64,000 nt of DNA from Actinokineospora diospyrosa. GTDB lineage: Bacteria; Actinomycetota; Actinomycetes; Mycobacteriales; Pseudonocardiaceae. The stretch lies in NCBI RefSeq assembly GCF_024171925.1, contig NZ_JAMTCO010000014.1, forward strand, positions 146,058-210,057, in the 5' to 3' direction. Made by a program: the position numbers and the translations under genes. This document shows positions 48,331 to 58,714 of this stretch, in pieces; position 1 is the first letter of the stretch; every line of letters starts with the position of its first letter. Under the pieces are notes generated by a model that was not told the DNA's origin, did no database searches, and was given only the letters and a program-made list of their open reading frames with translations.

Positions 48331-49104
48331 TCACAGCCGCCGGTTGGCCAAGACCGGGATGGCCGCCCGGACGTCCTCGACGTCGCTGATGTCGACCAAG
48401 ATCAAGCCCGGTTCACCCGCGAGCTGCTCGACGACCTCCCCCCGAGGCCCCGCCGCGGTGCTGTAGCCGATTCCCAGCGGCGTTGTTCCCTCCACCGGGC
48501 CCGGGTCGGCCTGCCCCGCCGCGAGTACCCACGAGGTCGAGTCCATCGCTCGGGCTCGCACCAGCAACTCCCACTGCTCCCGCTTCCCCGGTCCCGCCCC
48601 CCACGAGGCCCCCAGCAGGATCGCCGAGGCGCCCTTGTCGGCCAAGGCGCGGAACAGTTCGGGGAAGCGCACGTCGTAGCAGGTGGCGAGGCCGAAGGTG
48701 GTGCCGTCGAGGTCGAAGGTGACCACATCGGCGCCCGGGGCGACGGTGCGCGACTCCTGGAAGCCGAACGCGTCGAACAGGTGGATCTTGTCGTAGCCCA
48801 GGTGGTGGCCCTGGCCGGTGGCCAGCAGCGTGTTGAACACCCGGCCGTCGGTCGACGGGGTGAACATGCCCGCCACGACCACCACCCCGGCGGCGTCGGC
48901 GATCTCGCGGACCGCGGTGGCCCAGGGGCCGTCCAGCGGTTCGGCGACCGGGGCGAGGGGCACCGCGAAGTTGACCATCGTCGCCTCGGGGAACAGCACG
49001 ACCCGGGCGCCCTGGGCCGCCGCCGCGGCGACCTGGGTGCGGACCTGGTCGAGGTTGGCCGCCGGGTCGGGGGTGGAACTGATCTGGCACAGCGCTACGC
49101 GCAC
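48331..49104 (-). CDS. Carbon-nitrogen hydrolase (nitrilase superfamily)
   Basis: A 257-residue omega-amidase/nitrilase-type amidohydrolase with the Glu-Lys-Cys triad at E40 (VVLFPEATMVNF), K106 (GYDKIHLFDAFGFQES) and C142 (LATCYDVRFPELF). The pattern fits the Nit1/Nit2 branch, which repairs deaminated glutathione or mycothiol relatives or acts on omega-amides; the true substrate is unknown. It is divergent from the lipoprotein gene at 49135. Confidence 0.9.
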   Translation of the reverse strand: MRVALCQISSTPDPAANLDQVRTQVAAAAAQGARVVLFPEATMVNFAVPLAPVAEPLDGPWATAVREIADAAGVVVVAGMFTPSTDGRVFNTLLATGQGHHLGYDKIHLFDAFGFQESRTVAPGADVVTFDLDGTTFGLATCYDVRFPELFRALADKGASAILLGASWGAGPGKREQWELLVRARAMDSTSWVLAAGQADPGPVEGTTPLGIGYSTAAGPRGEVVEQLAGEPGLILVDISDVEDVRAAIPVLANRRL

Positions 49105-49134
49105 GGGGGCTCCCTCGGGTGTGGACTAGTGTCG

Positions 49135-50634
49135 GTGCCTGTGTCGATCCTGCCTCGCCGATCGCGTCTCGTCATCGTGGTCGGGGTACTTGCCTGCGGG
49201 ATGGTGGCCTGCACCCCCGACCCGGCGCCGCCCGCCTCGGGGGACCCCGCGGGAACCTCGCTGGTGATCGGGGTCGCGCACGAACCCAAGTCGCTGGATC
49301 CGGCGTCCGGGTACGCCCGGTACGGCGCGGCGAAGATCTTCGACGGGCTCGTGGAGCACCAGCCGAGCGGAACCGTGCGACCCGCGTTGGCGGCAGCGCT
49401 ACCGGAGCCGAGCGCGGACGGTAAGTCGTGGACGGTGCGGTTGCGCGACGACGTGTCCTTCACCGATGGCGCCGCACTAGACGCTGCCGCAGTCGCTGCT
49501 GTCTACCGGCGGGTGTTAGACCCGGGCAGCGAGTTGCGCAGCCAGTTCTGGATGCTCGACAAGGTCAACGTGGTCGACACGCGCACCGTGCGGTTCGACC
49601 TCACCCAGCCTTACGCCGGTTTCCTCGACCTCCTCGTGCTCGGCATCCCAGCGCCGACCAGCACCGCGACCAAACCCATCGGCACCGGTCCTTACCAACT
49701 CGTCGACTGGCAGACGGGTGCGCGGATGACGTTGACCGCCAACAAGGCGTACTACGGCGGCAGGCCTGCCATCACCACCGTGACGATCGAGTTCATCCAG
49801 GAAGACGAGTCCCGGGCCGAGCGCATGCGTGACGGCAAACTCGACGGGGCAGAGCTACCGGCGCGGTTGGCTCGAGAGTTCAGCCAGTCCAACGGGCTCA
49901 CCGTGGTCGAGCAGCGCAGTGCGGATGTCCGCGCGGTCGCGTTCGACGACAAGGGCGTTACCGCCGATCCGGCCGTCCGGCTCGCTCTTAACCTCGCCGT
50001 GGACCGGCAACAGATCGTCGACCAGGCACTTGTGGGTAAGGGCGCGCCATTGTCGCTACCTGTGCCGCCGGTGCTGGCTGAGTTCGTTGAACCCGGTGCG
50101 CACATTGACCACGACCTCGCTCGGGCCAAGAGCGTTCTAGACGCTGCCGGGTGGGTGCCCGGAACGGACGGGATTCGTGCTCGGGCGGGGGAGAGGGCCG
50201 AGTTCACCCTGGCCTACTCGACGTCCGATGTGATCGATCGTGATCTGGCATCGGCGTTCACCAAGGCAGCCTCAACTCTCGGAGTCAAGGTCACCGCAGA
50301 CCCGGCAGGAAAGGGCCCTCCCGGTCTGATCTCTTACGGCGACCCGTTCGACCCCGACCCGGCGATCTTCCCGCTACTGCACCCCGTCGGCGGCGAGACT
50401 GCCGCAGCGTTGGACGCCGCGCGCGCGACCACCGACCCAGCCCAACGGGCCGTCGCGTTCCGTGCCTTGCAGCGCGCCTACGCCACCGCTCCGACCATGG
50501 TTGTGTTGGCCGTGCCGACCCACACTTACGTACTGCGCGACAACTGGACCGGTTATACGTCGGTGGTGGATGCCGCTGGCGCTGACTACACCTGGGGGCC
50601 GTGGTGGAACCTGCAAGCGTGGACGCCGAACTGA
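49135..50634 (+). CDS. ABC transporter solute-binding lipoprotein (peptide/nickel type)
   Basis: A secreted lipoprotein of the DppA/OppA family, about 499 residues. After a basic start (RRSRL) comes a signal helix with lipobox VACTPD, with an earlier VLAC also possible. The SBP_bac_5 domain follows: VIGVAHEPKSLDPASGYARY, RPALAAALPEPSADGKSWTV and VSFTDGAALDAAAVAAVYRR. GTGs at 49129, 49135 and 49141 are all possible starts. No permease or ATPase genes lie beside it, so it is an orphan binding protein. It overlaps the aminotransferase gene downstream. Confidence 0.88.
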   Translation: MPVSILPRRSRLVIVVGVLACGMVACTPDPAPPASGDPAGTSLVIGVAHEPKSLDPASGYARYGAAKIFDGLVEHQPSGTVRPALAAALPEPSADGKSWTVRLRDDVSFTDGAALDAAAVAAVYRRVLDPGSELRSQFWMLDKVNVVDTRTVRFDLTQPYAGFLDLLVLGIPAPTSTATKPIGTGPYQLVDWQTGARMTLTANKAYYGGRPAITTVTIEFIQEDESRAERMRDGKLDGAELPARLAREFSQSNGLTVVEQRSADVRAVAFDDKGVTADPAVRLALNLAVDRQQIVDQALVGKGAPLSLPVPPVLAEFVEPGAHIDHDLARAKSVLDAAGWVPGTDGIRARAGERAEFTLAYSTSDVIDRDLASAFTKAASTLGVKVTADPAGKGPPGLISYGDPFDPDPAIFPLLHPVGGETAAALDAARATTDPAQRAVAFRALQRAYATAPTMVVLAVPTHTYVLRDNWTGYTSVVDAAGADYTWGPWWNLQAWTPN

Positions 50635-51800
50635 TCCCGGTAGAGCTAGCGCAGGCTGACACGCCTGCCGCTGTCAGTCAGGTCTTCCTCGACAGTGCGG
50701 GCTCGTCTCTCCCGCCTCGCCCGGTCGTTGACGAGGTAGTCGCACACCTGCGCCGCGAGGCTGAGGTCGGCGGTTACCGTGCCTACGAGGAGCGGCTAGA
50801 GGAGCTCGAGGAGGGCTACGGGCTCACTGCGGAGTTCTTCGGGTGTGACCCCGACGAGATCGCCTTCACCGATAGCGCCAGCCGGTCCTGGTTGGCCCTC
50901 CTCGACGCGGTACCTCTAGGTCCCGGCGACCGGATTCTCACCACCGAGGTCGAGTACGGCGGTAACGCCATCGCTCTGCTGAACCTCGCGCAGCAGGCAG
51001 GGGCAACAGTCGAATTGGTGCCATCTGGCGCCGATGGCGTTCTCGACCTCCAGGCCCTGCGAGACACCCTGGACGAGCGGGTCAAGCTCGTCTCCCTGGT
51101 CCACGTGCCCACCAACGGCGGCGTGGTCAGCCCGGTCGCCGCCGCTGCGGCCGCCGCCAAGGAGGTCGGGGCGCTGGTGTTGCTCGACGCCTGCCAGTCC
51201 ATCGGGCAGCTGCCGGTGACCTTCGCGGGCACCGGGGCCGACATGATCACCGGCACCGGCCGCAAGTGGTTGCGCGGACCCCGCGGCACCGGCCTGCTCG
51301 CGGTCCGCCGAGCGGCACTCGCCCAGCTCAAGCCCCGCCTCATCGACCTCCAGGGCGCCACCTGGACCGGCCCGGACAAGATCGACATCCGCGCCGACGC
51401 CCGGGTGTTCGAGCTGTGGGAGAACCCGGTCGCCGAGCGGCTCGGCCTGCTCGTCGCCCTGCGCTACGCGCTCGACCTGGGGCTCGACCGCATCGCGGCG
51501 ACCGTCACCGCCCGCGCCGACCAGCTGCGCGCCGGACTCGCCGCCCTGCCCAGGGTCACCGTGCGCGACCTCGGCAGCGCCCCCAGCGGCATCGTCAGCT
51601 TCACCGTCGACGGGATGGCGCCCGAGGCGGTCAAGGCCGCTCTCGCCGAGCGCGACATCACCGTCACCGTCAGCAGGGTCACCTCCACCCGCTACGACAT
51701 GACCCGGCGCGGCCTGGAGCAGGTCGTTCGTGCCTCGCCGCACTACTTCGTGGCCGACGGGCAGGTCGACCGGGCGGTGGACGCGGTCGCGCGGCTCTGA
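50601..51800 (+). CDS. Class V aminotransferase (EgtE/isopenicillin N epimerase-like)
   Basis: A 399-residue PLP enzyme. The N-terminus FLDSAGSSLPPRPVVDEVV, the phosphate site FTDSASRSWLALL, LVHVPTNGGVVSPV, DACQSIGQLPV and the PLP lysine in TGTGRKWLRGPRGTGLL mark the class V fold near cysteine desulfurases and the ergothioneine lyase EgtE. The egtA-D partners are absent. The GTG at 50601 overlaps the lipoprotein gene by 34 bp; GTG 50619 is an alternative start. Confidence 0.85.
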   Translation: MVEPASVDAELIPVELAQADTPAAVSQVFLDSAGSSLPPRPVVDEVVAHLRREAEVGGYRAYEERLEELEEGYGLTAEFFGCDPDEIAFTDSASRSWLALLDAVPLGPGDRILTTEVEYGGNAIALLNLAQQAGATVELVPSGADGVLDLQALRDTLDERVKLVSLVHVPTNGGVVSPVAAAAAAAKEVGALVLLDACQSIGQLPVTFAGTGADMITGTGRKWLRGPRGTGLLAVRRAALAQLKPRLIDLQGATWTGPDKIDIRADARVFELWENPVAERLGLLVALRYALDLGLDRIAATVTARADQLRAGLAALPRVTVRDLGSAPSGIVSFTVDGMAPEAVKAALAERDITVTVSRVTSTRYDMTRRGLEQVVRASPHYFVADGQVDRAVDAVARL

Positions 51801-51867
51801 CACCGGCTGACACGGCTGGCTGACACGGCAGGCGGGCGCGGCTGTGACCTGCGGTACCGAAGTCCCC

Positions 51868-51905
51868 GCGCATATGCGCAGCGCATATTCTTGACGGGTC
51901 CCGTC
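51868..51905. promoter_or_regulatory. Palindromes upstream of hisD
   Basis: ATATGCGC-A-GCGCATAT (51872-51888) is a perfect 8+1+8 inverted repeat, itself overlapping the palindrome GCGCATATGCGC (51868-51879). Five bases on, GACGGG-T-CCCGTC (51893-51905) is another perfect one. They lie 15-50 bp before the hisD ATG. The first could be an operator of a histidine repressor; the second lies in the leader and could also fold as RNA. Confidence 0.6.
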
Positions 51906-51919
51906 GATGGAAGGACCCC

Positions 51920-54940
<3,021 letters not shown>

Positions 54941-54941
<1 letters not shown>

Positions 54942-55093
54942 TGCCGAGCGAGGTCGTTGTCGTCGCCCTGATCGCCCTGGCGGGCATCCTCGTCGGCGGG
55001 GCGTACACGACGTGGAAGAACTCCCGGGTGGCCGCCGTCGTGCTCGCGGTCCTCGCCCTGCTGGCCCTCGGCGGGGCCATCGCCTGGTACTAG
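54941..55093 (+). CDS. Two-helix small membrane protein in the his operon
   Basis: Fifty residues: VPSEVVVVALIALAGILVGG, then AYTTWKNSRV, then a second hydrophobic helix AAVVLAVLALLALGGAIAWY ending at the stop. The GTG shares its first base with the hisB TAG, and the codon use fits its neighbours, so it looks real and co-translated. Small two-helix proteins after hisB occur in related actinobacteria. No function is known to me. Its stop and that of the convergent soxR share the palindrome CTAG. Confidence 0.7.
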
Positions 55094-55554
55094 TCTATTC
55101 CGCCCTCACCGGCGGCCTTCAGCCTCGGCGCGCCGGGTCCGAAGGCCGCCAGGCGGTCGTCGGTGTTGACCAACAGGCACGACTTGAGCGACAGGCACCC
55201 GCACCCCACGCACGAGGTCAGGTTGTCGCGCAGCCGCTGCAGCGCGTCGATGCGCGCCTCCAGCTCCGTGCGCCACGCCTTCGACAACCGCGCCCAGTCC
55301 ACCTTCGTCGGCGTCCGCCGATCCGGCAACGTGTCCAGCGCGTCGTGGATCTCCTCCAGGCTCAACCCGACCCGCTGCGCGGTCCGGATGAAAGCCAGTC
55401 TGCGCAACACCGCGCGCGGGTACCGCCGCTGGTTGCCCGCCGTCCGCTCGGAGGCGATCAGCCCCCGCTCCTCATAGAACCGCAGCGCCGTGTGCGGCAC
55501 CCCGCTGCGCTCGGCGACCTCGCCGATGGTCAATGACTCGGGCAGTGTGGACAC
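55090..55554 (-). CDS. soxR: Redox-sensitive regulator SoxR (MerR family)
   Basis: SoxR is a dimeric [2Fe-2S] activator that responds to redox-cycling compounds. The 154-residue protein has the MerR HTH (LTIGEVAERSGVPHTALRFY, then EERGLIASERTAGNQRRYPR), a coiled dimer helix and the cluster site CVGCGCLSLKSC (Cx2CxCx5C). Targets in actinobacteria are usually redox or export genes, none of which is next to it. It is convergent to the his operon and lies just after kptA on the same strand (10 bp). Confidence 0.93.
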   Translation of the reverse strand: MSTLPESLTIGEVAERSGVPHTALRFYEERGLIASERTAGNQRRYPRAVLRRLAFIRTAQRVGLSLEEIHDALDTLPDRRTPTKVDWARLSKAWRTELEARIDALQRLRDNLTSCVGCGCLSLKSCLLVNTDDRLAAFGPGAPRLKAAGEGGID

Positions 55555-55564
55555 CCCCTCGACA

Positions 55565-56122
55565 CTACCCGGCAGCTCCAGGTAGGTCGAGGTACTCGAC
55601 CGGCACGTGCGCGGTCAGCCACACGCCGTTCGCACTGAGCAGGAACACGTGCCCGGCCTGCGCCATCCTCCCGGCGTCCACCTCGAGAACGATCGGCTTG
55701 CCACGCCTGGAACCGACGTTCACCGCGGTCTCGGTGGTGGCGGACAGGTGCACGTGGTGCCGCTTCATCGGCTTAAGCCCCTCGGCGCGGATTCCGGGCA
55801 TCGCCGCCGCGACGGTGCCGTGGTAGAGCACCGGGGGAGGGGGCGCTTCGGGGAGTTCGAGCTCGACCGCGACGGTGTGCCCTTGGCTGGCGCGGATACG
55901 GGCACCGGTGCCGTCGAACGCGAAGCGGGACTTGTTGTTCTCGGCCACCACGCGGTCCAGAGTCGCTCTGGACATCCTGGTGCCATGCGCCGCCAGGGCC
56001 TTGAGCAGATCATCGACATCAACCCACCCGGCCGCGTCGAGAGTGACGCCGATACTGCCGGGATCGTGCCGGAGAACTTTCGAAAGCCTCTTGGAGAGGC
56101 GAATTATCATCTTGTCTTCCAT
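55565..56122 (-). CDS. kptA: RNA 2'-phosphotransferase KptA/Tpt1
   Basis: The Tpt1/KptA family transfers a 2'-phosphate from RNA to NAD+; in fungi this finishes tRNA splicing, while the bacterial role is unclear. The 185-residue protein has LSKRLSKVLRHDPGSIGVTL, AENNKSRFAFDGTGARIRAS, QGHTVAVELEL, VLYHGTVAAAMPGI and the His/Arg site MKRHHVHLSATTETAVNVG. ATG 56122 gives MEDKMIIRL; ATG 56110 is possible. It is divergent from the first ESX-like cassette. Confidence 0.93.
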   Translation of the reverse strand: MEDKMIIRLSKRLSKVLRHDPGSIGVTLDAAGWVDVDDLLKALAAHGTRMSRATLDRVVAENNKSRFAFDGTGARIRASQGHTVAVELELPEAPPPPVLYHGTVAAAMPGIRAEGLKPMKRHHVHLSATTETAVNVGSRRGKPIVLEVDAGRMAQAGHVFLLSANGVWLTAHVPVEYLDLPGAAG

Positions 56123-56178
56123 GTCGCCGTAGTAGACCACGCGCCTCTGACCCCGCACACCCCATTTGTGTTCGGCAT

Positions 56179-56246
56179 CGCCACGTTCGGAGTACCCGGG
56201 CTCGTTCACGGGATGCGGCTCGTGCAACCTGGTTACGGTCGTTGCC
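56179..56246 (+). promoter_or_regulatory. Conserved upstream block of cassette 1
   Basis: Begins with CGCCACGTTCGGAGTA (56179-56194), shared exactly with the two later cassettes. It ends with TACGGT (56234-56239), a -10-like hexamer seven bases before the GTG start, which suggests a leaderless transcript. No Shine-Dalgarno sequence is present. Confidence 0.55.
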
Positions 56247-56633
56247 GTGAGTGAGTCGCCCTCTCCAGAAGCCCTTCCCGTCATCGGGGCGAGCATGGCT
56301 GCCTTCGCGGCTCTCGCCGCCCAGGGTTCCTTCACCGTCAACCCCCACGGCGGCCAAGCCCTGCTGAAGCCCATCCGTGACTTGGTGGCGTGGATCGACC
56401 GCGAGCGCCGCGTCTTTGATCGGCTGCGCCAAGTCCCCATGCTCGGCAGCTCGAACAACGCGGAGGTGATGAAGCCGTTCATGCAGAAGGTCGCTGGTGA
56501 CGAGGCTGGCTTCATCACCCAACTGCTCGCGCTCCGCGAGTCCTTGATCGTGGCGGAGCAGGCCGTCACAGAAGCGATGGCACACTACCAAGAAGCCGAC
56601 GACCAGGCTGCGAACCAATTTGGGGAGAGGTGA
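56247..56633 (+). CDS. ESX-like small helical protein with YxxxD motif, copy 1
   Basis: A 128-residue, largely helical protein of no named family that I recognise. A flexible N-terminus precedes helices at about 14-27 and 34-64, then the loop MLGSSNNAEVMK. A long helix (about 72-125) ends with Y114QEAD, matching the YxxxD/E signal of type VII (ESX) substrates. There is no WXG motif, no signal peptide and no cysteine. GTG 56247 was picked because the two paralogues start at the same place. The next gene, a lipoprotein, starts 10 nt after its stop. Secretion is inference. Confidence 0.65.
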   Translation: MSESPSPEALPVIGASMAAFAALAAQGSFTVNPHGGQALLKPIRDLVAWIDRERRVFDRLRQVPMLGSSNNAEVMKPFMQKVAGDEAGFITQLLALRESLIVAEQAVTEAMAHYQEADDQAANQFGER

Positions 56634-56643
56634 AGTCGATCCA

Positions 56644-57186
56644 GTGCGGCGTGCATGGCTGCTAGGAGTCGCGTCGGTGGTGCTGATTGTGCTGGGTGGT
56701 TGCACATCACAGACCCCGGGAAGCCCGAGTGAGGTGCCCGGGGGTGTTCCTGGCGCCACGTCGACGACGGCGCCCGGGCCGAGTTCGGGGCGGCCTGTCT
56801 CGATCGCACCTTGTTCCCTGCTGTCCGGCGCGGACGCCAAGGCTTTGGGGATCACCGATGGTGGTGAGGCGGACGAGATCAAGGGGGCCAGTTCGTGCCT
56901 GTGGCGGGTCGAGAAGCCGCTGGCGGCGGATAGCTATTCGATCGACGTGACTTACTACGAGCGGCGTTCGGTGGCTGACCTGGTCACCGACCACGAGCGG
57001 GTCCCGGTCGAGGTTGGCGACCACAAGGGGGTCAAGGCGCTCGGTGATATGGACTCGGGGTGCATCATCGCGCTGGAGGTGACGGCGACGTCGCGGGTGG
57101 ATGTTCGGGCTATTGGTGGGGATTCGGCTGGGTTGTGCGGGGTGGCGATGGCGGCGGCGGAATTGGTGGAGGTGCGGTTGCCGTAG
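56644..57186 (+). CDS. DUF3558-like lipoprotein, copy 1
   Basis: A 180-residue exported lipoprotein: VRRAWLLGV, hydrophobic helix, lipobox LGGC with C20. A Ser/Thr/Pro-rich tether (about 21-50) precedes the DUF3558-like domain beginning APCSLLSGADAKALGI, with CLWRVEKPL, SGCIIALEVTATSR and AGLCGVAMAAAELVEVRLP. The four mature-domain cysteines are shared by all three copies and may form disulfides. DUF3558 proteins of mycobacteria and Pseudonocardiaceae have no agreed function. It is tightly coupled to the YxxxD protein upstream. Confidence 0.82.
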   Translation: MRRAWLLGVASVVLIVLGGCTSQTPGSPSEVPGGVPGATSTTAPGPSSGRPVSIAPCSLLSGADAKALGITDGGEADEIKGASSCLWRVEKPLAADSYSIDVTYYERRSVADLVTDHERVPVEVGDHKGVKALGDMDSGCIIALEVTATSRVDVRAIGGDSAGLCGVAMAAAELVEVRLP

Positions 57187-57213
57187 GGCAGGATGTCCGC
57201 CGAGGCTGCGGGT

Positions 57214-57281
57214 CGCCACGTTCGGAGTATCTGGGCCCGTTCAGGAGTTGCGCCCCGGGCAACGTCGCTACGGTCGTTGCC
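57214..57281 (+). promoter_or_regulatory. Conserved upstream block of cassette 2
   Basis: Repeats CGCCACGTTCGGAGTA (57214-57229), then TTGCGC, and GGCAACG...CGTTGCC arms around a -10-like TACGGT (57269-57274) seven bases before the GTG. The match to cassette 3 covers most of the non-coding stretch. Confidence 0.55.
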
Positions 57282-57674
57282 GTGAGCGAGGAGACGCCGC
57301 CAGATATTGGTACCGCAGCTGCCATCAGCTCCGCTGTGGGCCACTTCGCCGCCCTTGCCGCCCGCGGCGGCTTCGCCGTCAACGACCACGGTGGCCAAGC
57401 TCTGCTGAAGGCCATCCGTGAGATGCTGGCATGGATTGACCGGGAGCGCGTCAACTTCGAGCGGTTGCGCCAAGAGCCGATGCTGGGCAGCTCGTACAAC
57501 GCCGAGGTGATGAAGCCCTTCATGCGCAAGGTCGCAAGCGATGAGTCCGGGTTCATCACTCAGATCTCCGAGTTCCGCGAGTCCCTGGTCTCGGCGGAGA
57601 AGGCCATACTGCAAGCTATGGCCAACTACCAGGAGGCCGATGCGCAGGCTGCGGATCGACTCGCGAAAGGGTGA
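57282..57674 (+). CDS. ESX-like small helical protein with YxxxD motif, copy 2
   Basis: A 130-residue paralogue of the 56247 gene: VSEETPPDIGTAAAISSAVG, then FAVNDHGGQALLKAIREML, the loop EPMLGSSYNAEVMKPFM, and a C-terminal helix ending NY116QEADAQAADRL. The turn residues and YxxxD are kept while surface positions of the last helix vary, as in paralogues under selection. The lipoprotein gene begins 10 nt after the stop. No signal peptide is seen. Confidence 0.68.
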   Translation: MSEETPPDIGTAAAISSAVGHFAALAARGGFAVNDHGGQALLKAIREMLAWIDRERVNFERLRQEPMLGSSYNAEVMKPFMRKVASDESGFITQISEFRESLVSAEKAILQAMANYQEADAQAADRLAKG

Positions 57675-57683
57675 AGCGACATA

Positions 57684-58217
57684 GTGAGGCGCTCATGGTT
57701 GATCGGGGTCGCTCTGCTGGTTGCTGGTTGCACCTCTCAGACGCCGGGCAGTCCGACTCAGGTGGCAGATGGCGGGACTTCCGCCGCTGCGAGCACGACG
57801 TCTGCGGGACCGAGCTCGGGACGTCCGGCTTCCATCAAGTCGTGTTCATTGCTCTCCGCGTCAGACGTCCAGGTGCTTGGTATCTCGACTGTGGGCGAGG
57901 AGCAGGAGAGCAAGAGCAGAAGCTCCTGTTTGTGGCGGGTTGAGAAGCCAGTCGCGGGCAACAGCTACTCGATCGACGTGAGCTTCTACAAGGAGCGTTC
58001 GCTGGGTGAGTTGGTGAGCGACCACGAGCGAACGCCGGTCCAGGTGGGCGAGCACAAAGGGGTGAAGGTGCTTGGGGACATGGATTCGGGTTGCATCATC
58101 GCCCTGGAAGTCACGGCGACGTCGCGGGTGGATGTTCGGGCTATTGGTGGGGATTCGGCGGGGTTGTGCGGGGTGGCGATGGCGGCGGCGGAGCGGGTTG
58201 AGGCTCGGTTGCCGTAG
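57684..58217 (+). CDS. DUF3558-like lipoprotein, copy 2
   Basis: A 177-residue lipoprotein, MRRSWLIGVALLVAGC with lipid Cys 16, tether rich in Ser/Thr/Ala and a domain starting KSCSLLSASDVQVLGI. The stretch about 120-167 is nearly the same as in copy 1 at both protein and DNA level (SGCIIALEVTATSRVDVRAI, then GGDSAGLCGVAMAAAE), whereas the first two thirds differ. This points to recent gene conversion or duplication of the 3' part. Cysteine pattern is as in copies 1 and 3. Confidence 0.82.
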   Translation: MRRSWLIGVALLVAGCTSQTPGSPTQVADGGTSAAASTTSAGPSSGRPASIKSCSLLSASDVQVLGISTVGEEQESKSRSSCLWRVEKPVAGNSYSIDVSFYKERSLGELVSDHERTPVQVGEHKGVKVLGDMDSGCIIALEVTATSRVDVRAIGGDSAGLCGVAMAAAERVEARLP

Positions 58218-58244
58218 GGCCGGATGTCCGTCGAGGCTGTGGGT

Positions 58245-58312
58245 CGCCACGTTCGGAGTATCTGAGTCTGTTCAGGAGTTGCGCCCATGGCAACGTCGTT
58301 ACGTTGGGTGCC
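58245..58312 (+). promoter_or_regulatory. Conserved upstream block of cassette 3
   Basis: CGCCACGTTCGGAGTA (58245-58260), TTGCGC and a -10-like TACGTT (58300-58305) again seven bases before GTG. The arms around the -10 are less complete than in cassette 2. Confidence 0.52.
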
Positions 58313-58705
58313 GTGAGCGAGGAGACTCCACCGGACATCGAGACTGCGGCTGGCATCAGCGCTGCTGTGGGCCAGTTCGCTGCTTTGGCCGCGAGCGGCA
58401 GCTTCGCCGTCAACGACCACGGTGGCCAAGCCCTGCTTAAGGCCGTCCGGGAGATGCTGACCTGGATCGACGGCGAGCGCCGCAACTTCGAGCGCCTCCT
58501 CCAGATCCCGAAGCTGGGGAGCTCGAACAACGCCGAGGTGATGAAGCCGTTCATGCAGAAGGTCGCTGGTGACGAGTCCGGGTTCATTACCCAGGTGCTC
58601 CTGCTCGGCGACTCGTTGGCCGCGGCGGAGCAGGCCATCGTGCAAGCCATGGCGAGCTACCAGAAAGCCGATGAGCACGCCACCAACCTCCTCGGTGGAA
58701 GGTAA
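58313..58705 (+). CDS. ESX-like small helical protein with YxxxD motif, copy 3
   Basis: A 130-residue paralogue, closest to copy 2 in its N-terminus (VSEETPPDIETAAGISAAVG, FAVNDHGGQALLKAVREML) and to copy 1 in its middle (LGSSNNAEVMKPFMQKVAGD). That mixed similarity is a sign of exchange between copies. It ends SY116QKADEHATNLLGGR, keeping YxxxD. The lipoprotein start lies 10 nt downstream. Confidence 0.68.
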   Translation: MSEETPPDIETAAGISAAVGQFAALAASGSFAVNDHGGQALLKAVREMLTWIDGERRNFERLLQIPKLGSSNNAEVMKPFMQKVAGDESGFITQVLLLGDSLAAAEQAIVQAMASYQKADEHATNLLGGR

Positions 58706-58714
58706 AATGATCAA

